NCBI GenBank assembly: GCA_024742455.1
Contig: JANSYL010000005.1
Span: 62,001-126,000, forward strand
Direction: 5' to 3'
DNA from: Paracoccaceae bacterium
Lineage (GTDB): Bacteria; Pseudomonadota; Alphaproteobacteria; Rhodobacterales; Rhodobacteraceae
DNA: 64,000 nucleotides
Shown here: one piece after another, positions 17,600-26,137 of the stretch
Layout of the letters: each line of letters starts with the position of its first letter
Numbering within the stretch: the stretch's first letter is position 1
Program-made: the position numbers and the translations under genes
The notes under the pieces: model-generated
Seen by the model: only the letters and a program-made list of their open reading frames with translations
Told to the model about the DNA's origin: nothing
Databases searched by the model: none

Positions 17600-18139
17600 A
17601 TGGATTTCATCGACACGCAGACCGGCCATGAAACGGCGCTGATCACGCTGTTCACCGATGTCTTTGCCGCCTCGGAAGGCACGGCAGAGGGTGCCATGAT
17701 CGGGGGGCTTGTGACCGATCTGCTCACCGATACGCCGCCCGAGGATTTGCGCGTCTTTGCGGCGCTCGACGACGGTGAGATCATCGGCGCGATCCTGTTT
17801 TCCCGCCTGCGCTTCGCCGGTGATGACCGGTCGGTCTTCATGATGGCCCCCGTGGCCGTCGCCACCGCGCGCCACGGGCAAGGCGTTGGTCAGGCGGTGA
17901 TCCGTCATGGTCTGGCCGCGCTTCTGGCCGAAGGCGTGGATGTTGCCGTCACCTATGGCGATCCGGATTACTATGGCAGAACCGGGTTCCTGCCGGTCAC
18001 CGAGAACGACCTGCCGCCGCCGATGCCCCTGCAGTTTCCCCATGGCTGGCTGGCGCAGCCGCTGGGCCGCGCGACGCTGGCTCCCTTTGCCGGGCCATCT
18101 GCCTGCGTGCCCGCCTTCAACAAGCCCGAGCTCTGGTAG
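17600..18139 (+). CDS. GNAT-family N-acetyltransferase
   Basis: Predicted 179-residue acetyl-CoA-dependent acyltransferase. The acetyl-CoA site is recognisable in MMAPVAVATARHGQGVGQAV (V-x-x-x-x-Q/R-G-x-G-x-A form), followed by VAVTYGDPDYYGRTGFLPVT, a motif typical of the YhbS-like group of GNAT proteins. The ATG at 17600 follows GGGAGGGGAC and gives a complete fold. Substrate unknown. It is divergent from pepP and convergent with the kinase gene that follows. Confidence 0.85.
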   Translation: MDFIDTQTGHETALITLFTDVFAASEGTAEGAMIGGLVTDLLTDTPPEDLRVFAALDDGEIIGAILFSRLRFAGDDRSVFMMAPVAVATARHGQGVGQAVIRHGLAALLAEGVDVAVTYGDPDYYGRTGFLPVTENDLPPPMPLQFPHGWLAQPLGRATLAPFAGPSACVPAFNKPELW

Positions 18140-18145
18140 CGCCGG

Positions 18146-18652
18146 TCACGCATCGGCCCCGTGCCGGACGATATCGAACCCTTCATCCCCGGACGGCATC
18201 ACCAGATGTGCCGTCACGCGGTGAAACTGATCTTCGGTGACGGTGAAGGGATGCGCCCCCGCATCCTGACGTGCCTTCAACCGGGCGAGGCAGATGGCAT
18301 CGGGCAGGTCAAACACGTGCAGACGGTGATCGGCATCACTGTCCTTGAGCAGCGTCTTCATCCAGGCGCGCTGACCCGGCGTATTGGCGGGATAATCGAG
18401 CACCACCGAAAGACCAGCGCGCAGCAGGTCCGTTACATGTGGCCCCATCACGCCACGCAGGACGGCGGCGTACTGCATGTAATCCGCCACGCTCGCCATC
18501 CTGTCACCGAACAGCGCGCCCAGCCACGCATCCTCCGAGATCAGGACATGACCGGGGGCCGTCGCGATCCCGCGCGCCAGCGTTGATTTTCCCGATGCGA
18601 TCTTGCCGCAGAACAGGTGCAGCACGGGGCGGGGAGATGCGGGACCCGTCAA
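18146..18652 (-). CDS. P-loop kinase-like ATPase coupled to cobT
   Basis: Predicted 168-residue small nucleotide kinase-like protein. It has a Walker [16 protein letters not shown] (residues 16-23 for the core) near the N-terminus, [12 protein letters not shown] where zeta-toxin/shikimate-like kinases carry their substrate Asp, [15 protein letters not shown], and an Arg-rich lid region [11 protein letters not shown]. The start appears to be TTG at 18652, overlapping the cobT stop as TTGA, so translation is probably coupled to cobT. It could phosphorylate a small molecule or be an orphan member of the zeta-toxin superfamily; no antitoxin partner is present. Confidence 0.75.
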   Translation of the reverse strand: MTGPASPRPVLHLFCGKIASGKSTLARGIATAPGHVLISEDAWLGALFGDRMASVADYMQYAAVLRGVMGPHVTDLLRAGLSVVLDYPANTPGQRAWMKTLLKDSDADHRLHVFDLPDAICLARLKARQDAGAHPFTVTEDQFHRVTAHLVMPSGDEGFDIVRHGADA

Positions 18653-20526
18653 CTGGCCCGCTTCATTCCCATCACCCGGGCGCGGGCGCGCGGGTCGCTG
18701 TCGAACAGGCCGGCCAGCTGTTCGGTGATGGCGCCGGCCAGTTGTTCGGCATCGGTGATCGTGACCGCGCGTTCGTAATAGCGCGTCACGTCATGGCCGA
18801 TGCCGATGGCCAGCAGTTCCACCGCGCGGCGCTTTTCCACCATCGCGATCACGTCGCGCAGGTGCTTTTCGAGGTAATTGGCCGGGTTCACGGACAGCGT
18901 GGAATCATCGACCGGCGCGCCATCGGAAATCACCATCAGGATCTTGCGCGCCTCGGGCCGCATGATCGCGCGTTTATGCGCCCATTCCAGCGCCTCGCCG
19001 TCGATGTTTTCCTTCAACAGGCCCTCTTTCATCATTAGGCCCAGATTGTCGCGCACCCGCCGCCAGGGCGCATCGGCGGATTTATAGATGATATGGCGCA
19101 GATCGTTGAGCCGCCCGGGCCCCTGCGGGCGCCCCTCGGCCAGCCATTCCTCGCGGGCCTTGCCGCCTTTCCACGCCCGCGTGGTGAAGCCCAGTATCTC
19201 GACCTTCACGCCGCAGCGTTCCAGCGTGCGGGCCAGAACATCGGCACAGATCGCCGCGATCGATATCGGCCGCCCGCGCATGGACCCCGAATTGTCCAGA
19301 AGCAGCGTCACCACCGTGTCGCGGAATTCGGTGTCCTGTTCGACCTTGAAGCTGAGCGGCATGGTCGGGTTCGCCACCACCCGCGCCAGGCGACCGGCAT
19401 CGAGTATCCCTTCCTCGCGGTCGAAATCCCATGACCGATTCTGTTGCGCCTGCAGGCGGCGCTGCAGCTTGTTGGCCAGCCGCGAGACCGCGCCTTTCAG
19501 CGGATCGAGCTGTTGGTCGAGATAGGCGCGGAGGCGTTCCAGTTCCTGCGGCTCGGCCAGATCCTCGGCCGCGATTTCCTCGTCATGGGCGGTATTGTAG
19601 ACGGTATAGCCCGGGTCGGCCTCGGAATGGGGCGGCGGCGGAGGCGGCTCCAGCGGGGCCTCGCCCTCGGGCAGTTCCTGTTCCTCGGCCTCGTCCATGT
19701 CGCCCTGGTCGTCCATCTGGACCTGCGCCTGCGAGGCATCCTGCTGATCCTCCTGCGAGCGTTCGGGGTTGGCCTCGGCATCCTCGTCCTGGCTGTCATC
19801 CTCGCCGGTCGAATCCGGGGTGTCTTCCTCGGCCTCGTCGCCCGCCTCGTCCTCGGCCTCGTCATCCATCTGGTCGGGGTCATCGCCCAGCTGGTCGCCA
19901 TAGCCCAGATCGTCGATCATCTGCCGGGCAAACCGCGCAAAGGCGGCCTGGTCGGCCAGAACGTCACCCAGGTTTTCCAGCGTGTCGCCGCAGCGGTCCT
20001 CGATGAAGCCGCGCCAAAGCTTCATGACATTGCCCGCCTCGGCCGGCATCTCGCGCCCGGTGGCGAGGTGGCGGATCAGGTAGCCCGCCGCCGTTGCCAG
20101 CGGCGCATCGGCGGCATCGCGGATCTCGCCATAGCCCTTGCGCTTGGCCTCATGGCCGATCTTGGCGTCGATGTTGCCTGCCGTGCCGGGCATGTCGCGG
20201 GCGCCCACGGCTTCGCAGCGGGCGGTTTCCATCGCGTCCATCAGGTCGCGCGCCATGGATCCCGTGGGCGCGTATCGCGTGGCCGTGGCCTGGTCGTGAT
20301 ACTTGTGGCGCAGCGCCAGCGCATCGGCGGTGCCGCGCGCCAACAGCACTTCGTCACGGGTCATCCGGCGGCTGACCTGGGGCAGGCGCATTGCATCGCC
20401 AGACAGGCCCGGCGGGTCGACCGAATAGGTCACGCCAAGATCCGGGTCGTCGGCCATCACGCGGGTGGCTTCGGCCAGGGCTTTCTTGAACGGCTCGGAC
20501 GGGTTGTCGGCGGGGGGTTTTGTCAT
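18649..20526 (-). CDS. cobT: Aerobic cobaltochelatase subunit CobT
   Basis: Cytoplasmic subunit (625 residues) of the ATP-dependent CobNST complex that inserts cobalt into hydrogenobyrinic acid a,c-diamide on the aerobic B12 route. Like other CobT proteins it has an N-terminal helical part with [17 protein letters not shown], a highly acidic linker of about 85 residues (212-295), a basic helical region, and a C-terminal von Willebrand A domain. The MIDAS is DNSGSMRG at 411-418; [12 protein letters not shown] supplies a further ligand. cobS lies upstream on the same strand with two unrelated genes between. cobN is not in the window. Confidence 0.95.
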   Translation of the reverse strand: MTKPPADNPSEPFKKALAEATRVMADDPDLGVTYSVDPPGLSGDAMRLPQVSRRMTRDEVLLARGTADALALRHKYHDQATATRYAPTGSMARDLMDAMETARCEAVGARDMPGTAGNIDAKIGHEAKRKGYGEIRDAADAPLATAAGYLIRHLATGREMPAEAGNVMKLWRGFIEDRCGDTLENLGDVLADQAAFARFARQMIDDLGYGDQLGDDPDQMDDEAEDEAGDEAEEDTPDSTGEDDSQDEDAEANPERSQEDQQDASQAQVQMDDQGDMDEAEEQELPEGEAPLEPPPPPPHSEADPGYTVYNTAHDEEIAAEDLAEPQELERLRAYLDQQLDPLKGAVSRLANKLQRRLQAQQNRSWDFDREEGILDAGRLARVVANPTMPLSFKVEQDTEFRDTVVTLLLDNSGSMRGRPISIAAICADVLARTLERCGVKVEILGFTTRAWKGGKAREEWLAEGRPQGPGRLNDLRHIIYKSADAPWRRVRDNLGLMMKEGLLKENIDGEALEWAHKRAIMRPEARKILMVISDGAPVDDSTLSVNPANYLEKHLRDVIAMVEKRRAVELLAIGIGHDVTRYYERAVTITDAEQLAGAITEQLAGLFDSDPRARARVMGMKRAS

Positions 20527-20574
20527 GTGGCGAATGTGGCGCCGGGCGCAGGCAAGGGCAAGGGGCGGCGCGGA

Positions 20575-21246
20575 TCAGTAACTGTCGATCGCGGCGATCC
20601 CGGCCTCGCAGGGGGCGGGGAAGGGGGCGTTGGTGCCGAGGTTGGCGACATCCAGATCCCGCGGGTCGGTCTGGCCCGTCTCGGACAGGGTTTGCACGTA
20701 TTCCTCGGTCTCTGGGTCAACGCTGGTCGCCTCGACCGTGTATTCGCCGGTCAGAAGGTTCACGTCGCAGCTCATGCTGCCACCCGCGATCCGGTCATAG
20801 GTGGAATAGGAAAACCCGGCCAGCACGAACCGTTCATCGCGATAGGCGATGGTGAAGGTCTGGAACCACGGGAACCGGCCGATCCCGGATTGTTCCGAAA
20901 TCAGCCGGAGCGATCCGTTCGGCGCCTCTTCGAGCCGCGGGGCCATGCCCCACATCGACCCGCTGAACGCCACGTTGCGCGCGATCAGGAGCGGGACCGA
21001 GGCGGGATCGTCACGCCAGTCGCTGACGATGACCAGATCGGCGCGGTCGGGCTGGGTTTCGCTGGCCAGAAGCATCACCTGTTCGCAGCCAATACGGTCT
21101 TCGACCATGTCGATGCACAGGCTGTCGATCAGGCGGGGCAGGACCAGCGCCTCGGTCTCGGTCAGGGCCCCGGATTGGGCGAAGGCCTGGGGGCCAGCAA
21201 GGGCAATGGCCAAGGCCAGCCCCGCGATCTGGGTGCTGTGGCTCAC
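20575..21246 (-). CDS. Secreted protein of unknown function
   Basis: Predicted 223-residue exported protein. A Sec signal peptide (residues 1-23, LAIALAGPQAFA|QSG) is followed by a soluble, mostly acidic domain with three or four cysteines (SLCIDMVEDRIGCEQ, MSCDVNLLTG, APCEAGIAAID) that may form disulfides. GTG start at 21246 is supported by the signal peptide. No family recognised. It lies between the dehydratase gene and cobT on the same strand, 48 bases before cobT, but nothing in it suggests a B12 role. Confidence 0.7.
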   Translation of the reverse strand: MSHSTQIAGLALAIALAGPQAFAQSGALTETEALVLPRLIDSLCIDMVEDRIGCEQVMLLASETQPDRADLVIVSDWRDDPASVPLLIARNVAFSGSMWGMAPRLEEAPNGSLRLISEQSGIGRFPWFQTFTIAYRDERFVLAGFSYSTYDRIAGGSMSCDVNLLTGEYTVEATSVDPETEEYVQTLSETGQTDPRDLDVANLGTNAPFPAPCEAGIAAIDSY

Positions 21247-21376
21247 GTCGTGCTGTCCCTTCCCCTATGCGCGCGCCGCGCCTCGTCACGCGGCGGCCCC
21301 ATGGTCCCCGGCGACACAATAGGCAGAACGGGGGTTTTGGGAAAGGGTCCGTTGCGGGCTGTGGATCGAATCTTCG

Positions 21377-22315
21377 TCAGGGCAGGAACCAGCCGATCTC
21401 GGCATTGCCGCCGCAGATCAGGATGCAGATCCGTTCACCCGGCGCGGGCTGATAGGCGCCCGAGGTCAGCGCCGCCAGCGCCACCGCGCCGCCGGGTTCA
21501 CAGGCAAGCCGCGTGACCTCCCACAGCTTGCGGGCGGCGGCATAAACGGCCTCGTCCGGCAGGACGAGGGCGGTGGAAACGCGGGCTTTGACAACCTCGT
21601 AAGACAGGGCCCCGAGCGCTGGCCCGCCGAGCGATCCGGCGGCGACACCGGTGGCCTTGACGTCGATATCGGGGCCATTGGCGAGGGACCGGGCCAGCGT
21701 ATTGGTCCCCTCGGTCTCCACCGACACCACGTTCACCCTGTCCCCGAACCATGCCGCGATGCCGCCGATCAGCCCGCCGCCCCCGGTGGCCACCAAGATC
21801 GTGTCGAGCCCGCCCATCTGCGCCTCGATCTCGCGCGCGACGGTGCCCTGACCCGCCAGCGTGCCTTCGCTGTCATAGGGGTGGACGGGCAGGGCGCCGG
21901 TTTGTTCCGCCGCTTGGGCATATTCGGCCATGCACTCGGCGACGGACCCCTCGGTCAGCACGACCTCGCCGCCGAAGGCGCGCATCCGGCGCAGTTTCTC
22001 TTCCTTGGCGATGACGCGGGGCACGTAGATCTTCGACCGGTGCCCGAGGGTCGAGGCCGCATAGGCCACCGCCGCGCCATGGTTGCCGCCCGAGGCCGCG
22101 ACCACGCCTGTTTCGGGCACCTCGCGGGTCAGCATGTTGGTGAAGGCGCCGCGCACCTTGAAGGACCCGGTGATCTGGGTGTGTTCCAGCTTGAAGGTCA
22201 GCGGGCCGGGCGTGCCGAAGGCCGAAGCCTCGACCGCAAGGATCGGGGTCTGCCGGATATACGGCGCGATCAGGTCGGCCGCGCGGGCGATGGTGTCGGG
22301 GGTGGGGTTCAGCAT
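21377..22315 (-). CDS. PLP-dependent threonine/serine dehydratase
   Basis: Fold-type II pyridoxal phosphate enzyme of about 312 residues, likely a threonine or serine dehydratase (possibly a hydroxy-amino-acid lyase). The PLP lysine is in KLEHTQITGSFKVRGA (Lys53), the asparagine loop is VVAASGGNHGAAVA, and the phosphate cup is TGGGGLIGG. It is the short form without an ACT domain, so probably catabolic. Start uncertain: ATG at 22315 fits the family start; a TTG at 22351 is also in frame. It sits 52 bases after cobS. Confidence 0.88.
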   Translation of the reverse strand: MLNPTPDTIARAADLIAPYIRQTPILAVEASAFGTPGPLTFKLEHTQITGSFKVRGAFTNMLTREVPETGVVAASGGNHGAAVAYAASTLGHRSKIYVPRVIAKEEKLRRMRAFGGEVVLTEGSVAECMAEYAQAAEQTGALPVHPYDSEGTLAGQGTVAREIEAQMGGLDTILVATGGGGLIGGIAAWFGDRVNVVSVETEGTNTLARSLANGPDIDVKATGVAAGSLGGPALGALSYEVVKARVSTALVLPDEAVYAAARKLWEVTRLACEPGGAVALAALTSGAYQPAPGERICILICGGNAEIGWFLP

Positions 22316-22367
22316 GGGGCTGACGCTGGCACGTAGGGCCCGGGGCGTCAATTCGGCTGACCCGGGA

Positions 22368-23354
22368 TCACCCCACGCTCATTGAGGCGGCGCTTTCGGG
22401 CAGTTCCTCGTCAAAGCAGCGCTGGTAGAACTCGGCCACCGTTTGGCGCTCCAGCTCGTCGCATTTGTTCAGGAACGACACCCGGAACGCATAGCCCACG
22501 TCGCGGAAAATCTCGGCGTTCTGGGCCCAAGTGATCACGGTGCGTGGGCTCATCACCGTCGACAGTTCGCCGTTCATGAAGGCCGTGCGCGTCAGGTCGG
22601 CGACCGTCACCATCTGGCTGACCGTGCGGCGGCCCTTTTCGGTGTTGTAATGCGGGTTCTTGGCCAGAACGATCGCGGTTTCGGCGTCGTGGCTGAGATA
22701 GTTCAGGGTCGACACCAGGCTCCACCGGTCCATCTGCGCCTGGTTGATCTGCTGCACCCCGTGATAAAGGCCCGTCGTATCGCCAAGGCCCACCGTGTTG
22801 GCGGTGGCGAAAAGGCGGAAATACGGGTTCGGGGTGATGATCTCGTTCTGGTCGAGCAGCGTCAGCTTGCCGTCATGTTCCAGCACCCGCTGGATCACGA
22901 ACATTACGTCGGCCCGGCCCGCATCGTATTCGTCGAAGACGATGGCTACCGGGTTGCGCAGCGCCCAGGGCAGGATGCCCTCGTGAAACTCGGTCACCTG
23001 CTTGCCGTCACGCAGCTTGATCGCGTCCTTGCCGATCAGGTCGATCCGGGAAATGTGACTGTCGAGGTTCACCCGGACGCAGGGCCAGTTCAGCCGGGCG
23101 GCGACCTGTTCGATATGGGTGGATTTGCCGGTTCCGTGATAGCCCTGGATCATCACGCGGCGGTTGTGGCTGAAGCCTGCGGCGATGGCGAGCGTGGTAT
23201 CGGGGTCGAACTTATAGGTCGGGTCGATCTCGGGCACCCGGTCGGTGCGTTCGGCGAACCCCTTGATCTTCATGTCCGTGTCGATGCCGAACACATCGCG
23301 GACCGAGATCTCTTCGGTCGGTTTTGCATCCATGCTCAAGCTGCCATCGGCCAT
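22368..23354 (-). CDS. cobS: Aerobic cobaltochelatase subunit CobS
   Basis: AAA+ ATPase of 328 residues, MoxR-like, that forms the chaperone rings of cobaltochelatase together with CobT. Walker A is GYHGTGKS (71-78) and Walker [11 protein letters not shown] (137-146); sensor 1 is [18 protein letters not shown], and [10 protein letters not shown] carries the arginine finger region. Start ATG at 23354 gives [15 protein letters not shown], the usual length. It is divergent from the sigma factor gene, with 146 bases between them. Confidence 0.95.
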   Translation of the reverse strand: MADGSLSMDAKPTEEISVRDVFGIDTDMKIKGFAERTDRVPEIDPTYKFDPDTTLAIAAGFSHNRRVMIQGYHGTGKSTHIEQVAARLNWPCVRVNLDSHISRIDLIGKDAIKLRDGKQVTEFHEGILPWALRNPVAIVFDEYDAGRADVMFVIQRVLEHDGKLTLLDQNEIITPNPYFRLFATANTVGLGDTTGLYHGVQQINQAQMDRWSLVSTLNYLSHDAETAIVLAKNPHYNTEKGRRTVSQMVTVADLTRTAFMNGELSTVMSPRTVITWAQNAEIFRDVGYAFRVSFLNKCDELERQTVAEFYQRCFDEELPESAASMSVG

Positions 23355-23500
23355 GTCAATCAAGGTCCTGTCCGGGGGAAGAGTGATCCGTGCAGCGATG
23401 CAACATATCGCCCCGGCCCGCAAGGGGAAGGACAAAACCGCATGGGCTGGCCAAGGCCACGCGACCCGTGCATGGTCGCCGCGCAACCGAAGGCGGCCCC

Positions 23501-24043
23501 ATGACCGATCGTGACACGCTTGAAAACCTGATCGCGCGCGTCGCCCTGCGCGACCGGGCGGCGTTTTCGGCGCTTTATGCCGCGACCTCGGCGAAACTTT
23601 ACGGTATCTGCCTGCGTGTCTTGAAAGATCGCGCCCTGTCCGAGGACGCCTTGCAGGAGATGTACGTGAAGATCTGGGACCGTGCCGACCGATACCAGGT
23701 GACCGGGCACAGCCCGATGACCTGGCTGATCACGGTGGCGCGCAACCATGCGATCGACCGCTTGCGCCGCAGGGGGCCGGAGACGGCCGATATCGATGCG
23801 GTGGTTCCCGTGGCCAGCGCGGCACCCGGGCCCGAGGCACAGGCTGTTGCGGCAGGTGAGGCGCGGCGCATCGCGGCCTGTCTGGATGAGCTTGACGCCG
23901 ACCGCGCGGCTGCCGTGCGCGGGGCCTATTTCGACGGGCAAAGCTATGCCCAACTGGCCGAGCGGTTCGACGTGCCGCTCAATACGATGAAAACTTGGCT
24001 GCGCCGCAGCCTCATTGCCCTGAAGGAGTGTCTGGCCCGGTGA
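23501..24043 (+). CDS. ECF-type RNA polymerase sigma factor
   Basis: Group IV sigma factor of 180 residues. Region 2 runs about residues 12-90, with [38 protein letters not shown] and [19 protein letters not shown]; region 4 is about 118-175, with [20 protein letters not shown] as the DNA-reading helix-turn-helix. It overlaps the anti-sigma gene by GTGA, the arrangement expected for a sigma/anti-sigma pair. The combination with an RskA-type partner and a downstream fasciclin gene recalls the SigK group of actinobacteria (ECF19). The ATG at 23501 has a weak GAAGGCGG ribosome site. Confidence 0.9.
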   Translation: MTDRDTLENLIARVALRDRAAFSALYAATSAKLYGICLRVLKDRALSEDALQEMYVKIWDRADRYQVTGHSPMTWLITVARNHAIDRLRRRGPETADIDAVVPVASAAPGPEAQAVAAGEARRIAACLDELDADRAAAVRGAYFDGQSYAQLAERFDVPLNTMKTWLRRSLIALKECLAR

Positions 24044-24732
24044 CCGGTTCCGCCGACATATCGCCCGAGGACGCCGCCCTGGCCGCCGAATACGCGCTCG
24101 GCCTGCTGGAGGGCGACGCGGCGCGCGCCTTTGCGGACCGGTTCGAACGCGAACCGGCGCTGGCGGCCGAGGTGACGGCCTGGCAGGTGCAGTTCGCCGC
24201 GATGGCCGAGGCGGAGGTCGTGCCCGTCGCCCCGCCGCCCCATCTTGCGCGCCGGATCGAGGCCATGCTGTTCCCGGATGCAGCACCCGCGCCGATCCGG
24301 CAGCGGATCGGTCTGTGGCGCGGTCTGGGGCTGGCCGGTGTGGCGACCAGCGTGGCGCTGGCCGCAATCCTTGTCCTGAACCCGCGCCCCGCCCCGGTGA
24401 CCCCGCTAGTGGCCGACCTGGCCCCTGTGACCGGCACGGTTCAGTTCGTGGCGCTTTACGATCCCGCAACGCGGCTGTTGTCCGTCCGCCAAAGCGCGGG
24501 CGAGGCGCGCGCTGGCCGCGCGCAGGAGGTCTGGCTGATCGCGGGCGAGGATGCGCCCGTGTCGCTGGGCCTGATCGGGGAGAACGGGCAGCTTCGGGCA
24601 GTGTTGCCCGATGCGCTTGGCCCCGTTCTGGCCGGTGCCACGCTGGCCGTCAGTGACGAACCGGTCGGCGGGTCGCCCACCGGTGCGCCCACGGGCGATG
24701 TGCTGGCCGCAGGCGGTGTGATCGAGATTTAA
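24040..24732 (+). CDS. RskA-family anti-sigma factor
   Basis: Membrane-anchored anti-sigma factor of 230 residues. The cytoplasmic N-terminus has the helical EYALGLLEGDAARAFADR typical of RskA-like anti-sigma domains; a single transmembrane helix lies about residues 95-114; the periplasmic part has FVALYDPATRLLSVR and AQEVWLIAGEDAPVSLGLI, the core of the RskA (anti-sigma-K) domain. GTG start overlaps the sigma stop. It would hold the sigma factor at the membrane until a signal, perhaps redox or oxidative, releases it by proteolysis. It lacks the zinc-binding HxxxCxxC of ZAS-type anti-sigmas. Confidence 0.88.
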   Translation: MTGSADISPEDAALAAEYALGLLEGDAARAFADRFEREPALAAEVTAWQVQFAAMAEAEVVPVAPPPHLARRIEAMLFPDAAPAPIRQRIGLWRGLGLAGVATSVALAAILVLNPRPAPVTPLVADLAPVTGTVQFVALYDPATRLLSVRQSAGEARAGRAQEVWLIAGEDAPVSLGLIGENGQLRAVLPDALGPVLAGATLAVSDEPVGGSPTGAPTGDVLAAGGVIEI

Positions 24733-24785
24733 TTCTCTTTAAGATCAGAGCCTTGCGGATTTTTTTGCAAAATCCGACACCGCCC

Positions 24786-24813
24786 TGAAACCTTTGCGCG
24801 CCCCCTTGCGTGG
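24786..24813 (+). promoter_or_regulatory. Candidate ECF-type promoter before the fasciclin gene
   Basis: TGAAACC (24786-24792) and CGTGG (24809-24813) are separated by 16 bases, the shape of many ECF promoters. An eight-pair hairpin (CGGATTTT/AAAATCCG, 24756-24776) lies just upstream and may end the sigma/anti-sigma transcript. This is inference from motif shape only. Confidence 0.3.
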
Positions 24814-24867
24814 TTTCTGCATGTCCGGCCGACGGCGCCGGATACGAAACCAACAAGGAGATCACAG

Positions 24868-25443
24868 ATGACATATTCCAAACTGAACGTCACGCAGCGT
24901 GCCACCGCCGCCTTCACCGGGGCTGCGGCTGCCGCCCTGATTGCCGGTGCGGCTCTGGCCAACCCGACCGTGGGTGGCGCGCCGATGATGGCCGACATGA
25001 ACATCGTGGAAAACGCGTCGAACTCGCCGATCCACACCACGCTGGTCGCGGCCGTGGTCGAGGCGGGGCTGGTCGACACGCTGGCCTCCGAAGGTCCGTT
25101 CACCGTCTTCGCGCCGACCGACGCGGCCTTTGGCGAGCTGCCCGCGGGGTCGGTCGAGGCGCTGCTGGAACCCGGCAACCGCGACCGTCTGGTCGAAATC
25201 CTGACCTGCCACGTGGTGGCGGCCGAGGCATTCTCGGGCGATATCGTCGGCATGATTTCCGACAGCGGCGGCGCGCATGAGATCGAAACGGTCGGCGGCT
25301 GCACCTTCACCGCGCGCATGTCGGGCGGTCAGGTGATGATCGAGGACGAACAGGGCCGCATGGCCACCGTCACCATCGCCGATGTCGACCAGTCGAACGG
25401 CGTGATCCACGTGATCGACACCGTGCTTCTGCCCGAGGCGTAA
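24868..25443 (+). CDS. Secreted fasciclin-domain protein
   Basis: Exported protein of 191 residues: signal peptide to about residue 31 (ALIAGAALA|NPT) and one fasciclin (FAS1) domain. FAS1 marks are VENASNSPIHTTLVAAVVEAG, the H1 motif FTVFAPTDAAFGELP and the H2-like end GVIHVIDTVLLP. Two cysteines (TCHVV, GGCTF) may pair in the periplasm. A clean AAGGAG ribosome site precedes the ATG. FAS1 domains usually mediate adhesion or bind small molecules. Its place directly after a SigK/RskA-like pair suggests it belongs to that sigma factor's regulon. Confidence 0.9.
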   Translation: MTYSKLNVTQRATAAFTGAAAAALIAGAALANPTVGGAPMMADMNIVENASNSPIHTTLVAAVVEAGLVDTLASEGPFTVFAPTDAAFGELPAGSVEALLEPGNRDRLVEILTCHVVAAEAFSGDIVGMISDSGGAHEIETVGGCTFTARMSGGQVMIEDEQGRMATVTIADVDQSNGVIHVIDTVLLPEA

Positions 25444-25456
25444 GCCATCCCCATGG

Positions 25457-25480
25457 CCGGGCCCGACCCCACGGGCCCGG
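25457..25480 (+). terminator. Strong hairpin after the fasciclin gene
   Basis: Nine-pair perfect stem CCGGGCCCG/CGGGCCCGG with a six-base loop begins 13 bases after the stop. There is no T-run, so it may be an mRNA-stabilising hairpin or attenuator rather than an intrinsic terminator. Confidence 0.45.
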
Positions 25481-25636
25481 TCAACCCCGGTCGGGCAGGG
25501 TGACATCTCGGTCCCCAGTCTCTCTTGCCGAGCCTGGCGGACGGTCCGCACAAGCGGGCCTGTCACAGCCCCCGAGCCGCCAGCGCCTTGCCCGACCATC
25601 TTCCCCGACCCATCATGATCATCGCAGGAGGATATC

Positions 25637-26125
25637 ATGCGCACCCGACGCCTTTTTCTGACCACCTGGCTTGCCGCCGCGCTGCCGCTGGTGCTGCCTG
25701 CTGCGGGTCGCGCCGATATCGCCGAAGGCCCGTTCGAGATCACCCGGACCGAGGCGCAATGGCGCGCGATGCTGAGCGAGGCGGAATATGCCGTGATGCG
25801 CGAAGGCGCGACCGAGCGGCCCTATTCCAGCCCGCTGAACGATGAAACGCGGCCCGGGCTATATCATTGCCGGGGCTGTGACCTGCCGCTTTACGATGCG
25901 GCGGTGAAATATGACAGCGGCACCGGCTGGCCCAGTTTCTGGGATGTCCTGCCCGACGCCATCGGCACGATGGAAGACCGCAGGCTGATCTTCCAGGTCC
26001 GCACCGAATGCCATTGCCGCCGCTGCGGCAGCCATCTGGGCCACATCTTCGAGGACGGGCCCGAGCCCACCGGGCTCAGGCATTGTCTCAACGGTGTGGC
26101 GCTGGTGTTCCGCCCGGCGGTGTAG
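25637..26125 (+). CDS. msrB: Exported peptide-methionine (R)-S-oxide reductase
   Basis: MsrB enzyme of 162 residues that reduces methionine-R-sulfoxide. Residues 1-26 form a signal peptide with a twin-arginine-like RTRRLFL, so the enzyme is probably periplasmic. The MsrB domain is complete: YHCRGCDLPLY and CHCRRCGSHLGHIF carry the four zinc cysteines (78, 81, 127, 130), SGTGWPSFW lines the active site, and RHCLNGVAL holds the catalytic Cys150. AGGAGG before the ATG is a strong ribosome site. It follows the sigma/anti-sigma/fasciclin genes on the same strand, so a role in repair of oxidised envelope proteins is likely. Confidence 0.93.
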   Translation: MRTRRLFLTTWLAAALPLVLPAAGRADIAEGPFEITRTEAQWRAMLSEAEYAVMREGATERPYSSPLNDETRPGLYHCRGCDLPLYDAAVKYDSGTGWPSFWDVLPDAIGTMEDRRLIFQVRTECHCRRCGSHLGHIFEDGPEPTGLRHCLNGVALVFRPAV

Positions 26126-26137
26126 CCCGCCGAGTGT

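Noticed and set aside
19444-21516. A 690-codon plus-strand frame opposite cobT and the secreted protein
   Set aside because: Composition is that of a shadow frame (Gly/Arg/Leu/His runs) and it crosses three unrelated minus-strand genes.
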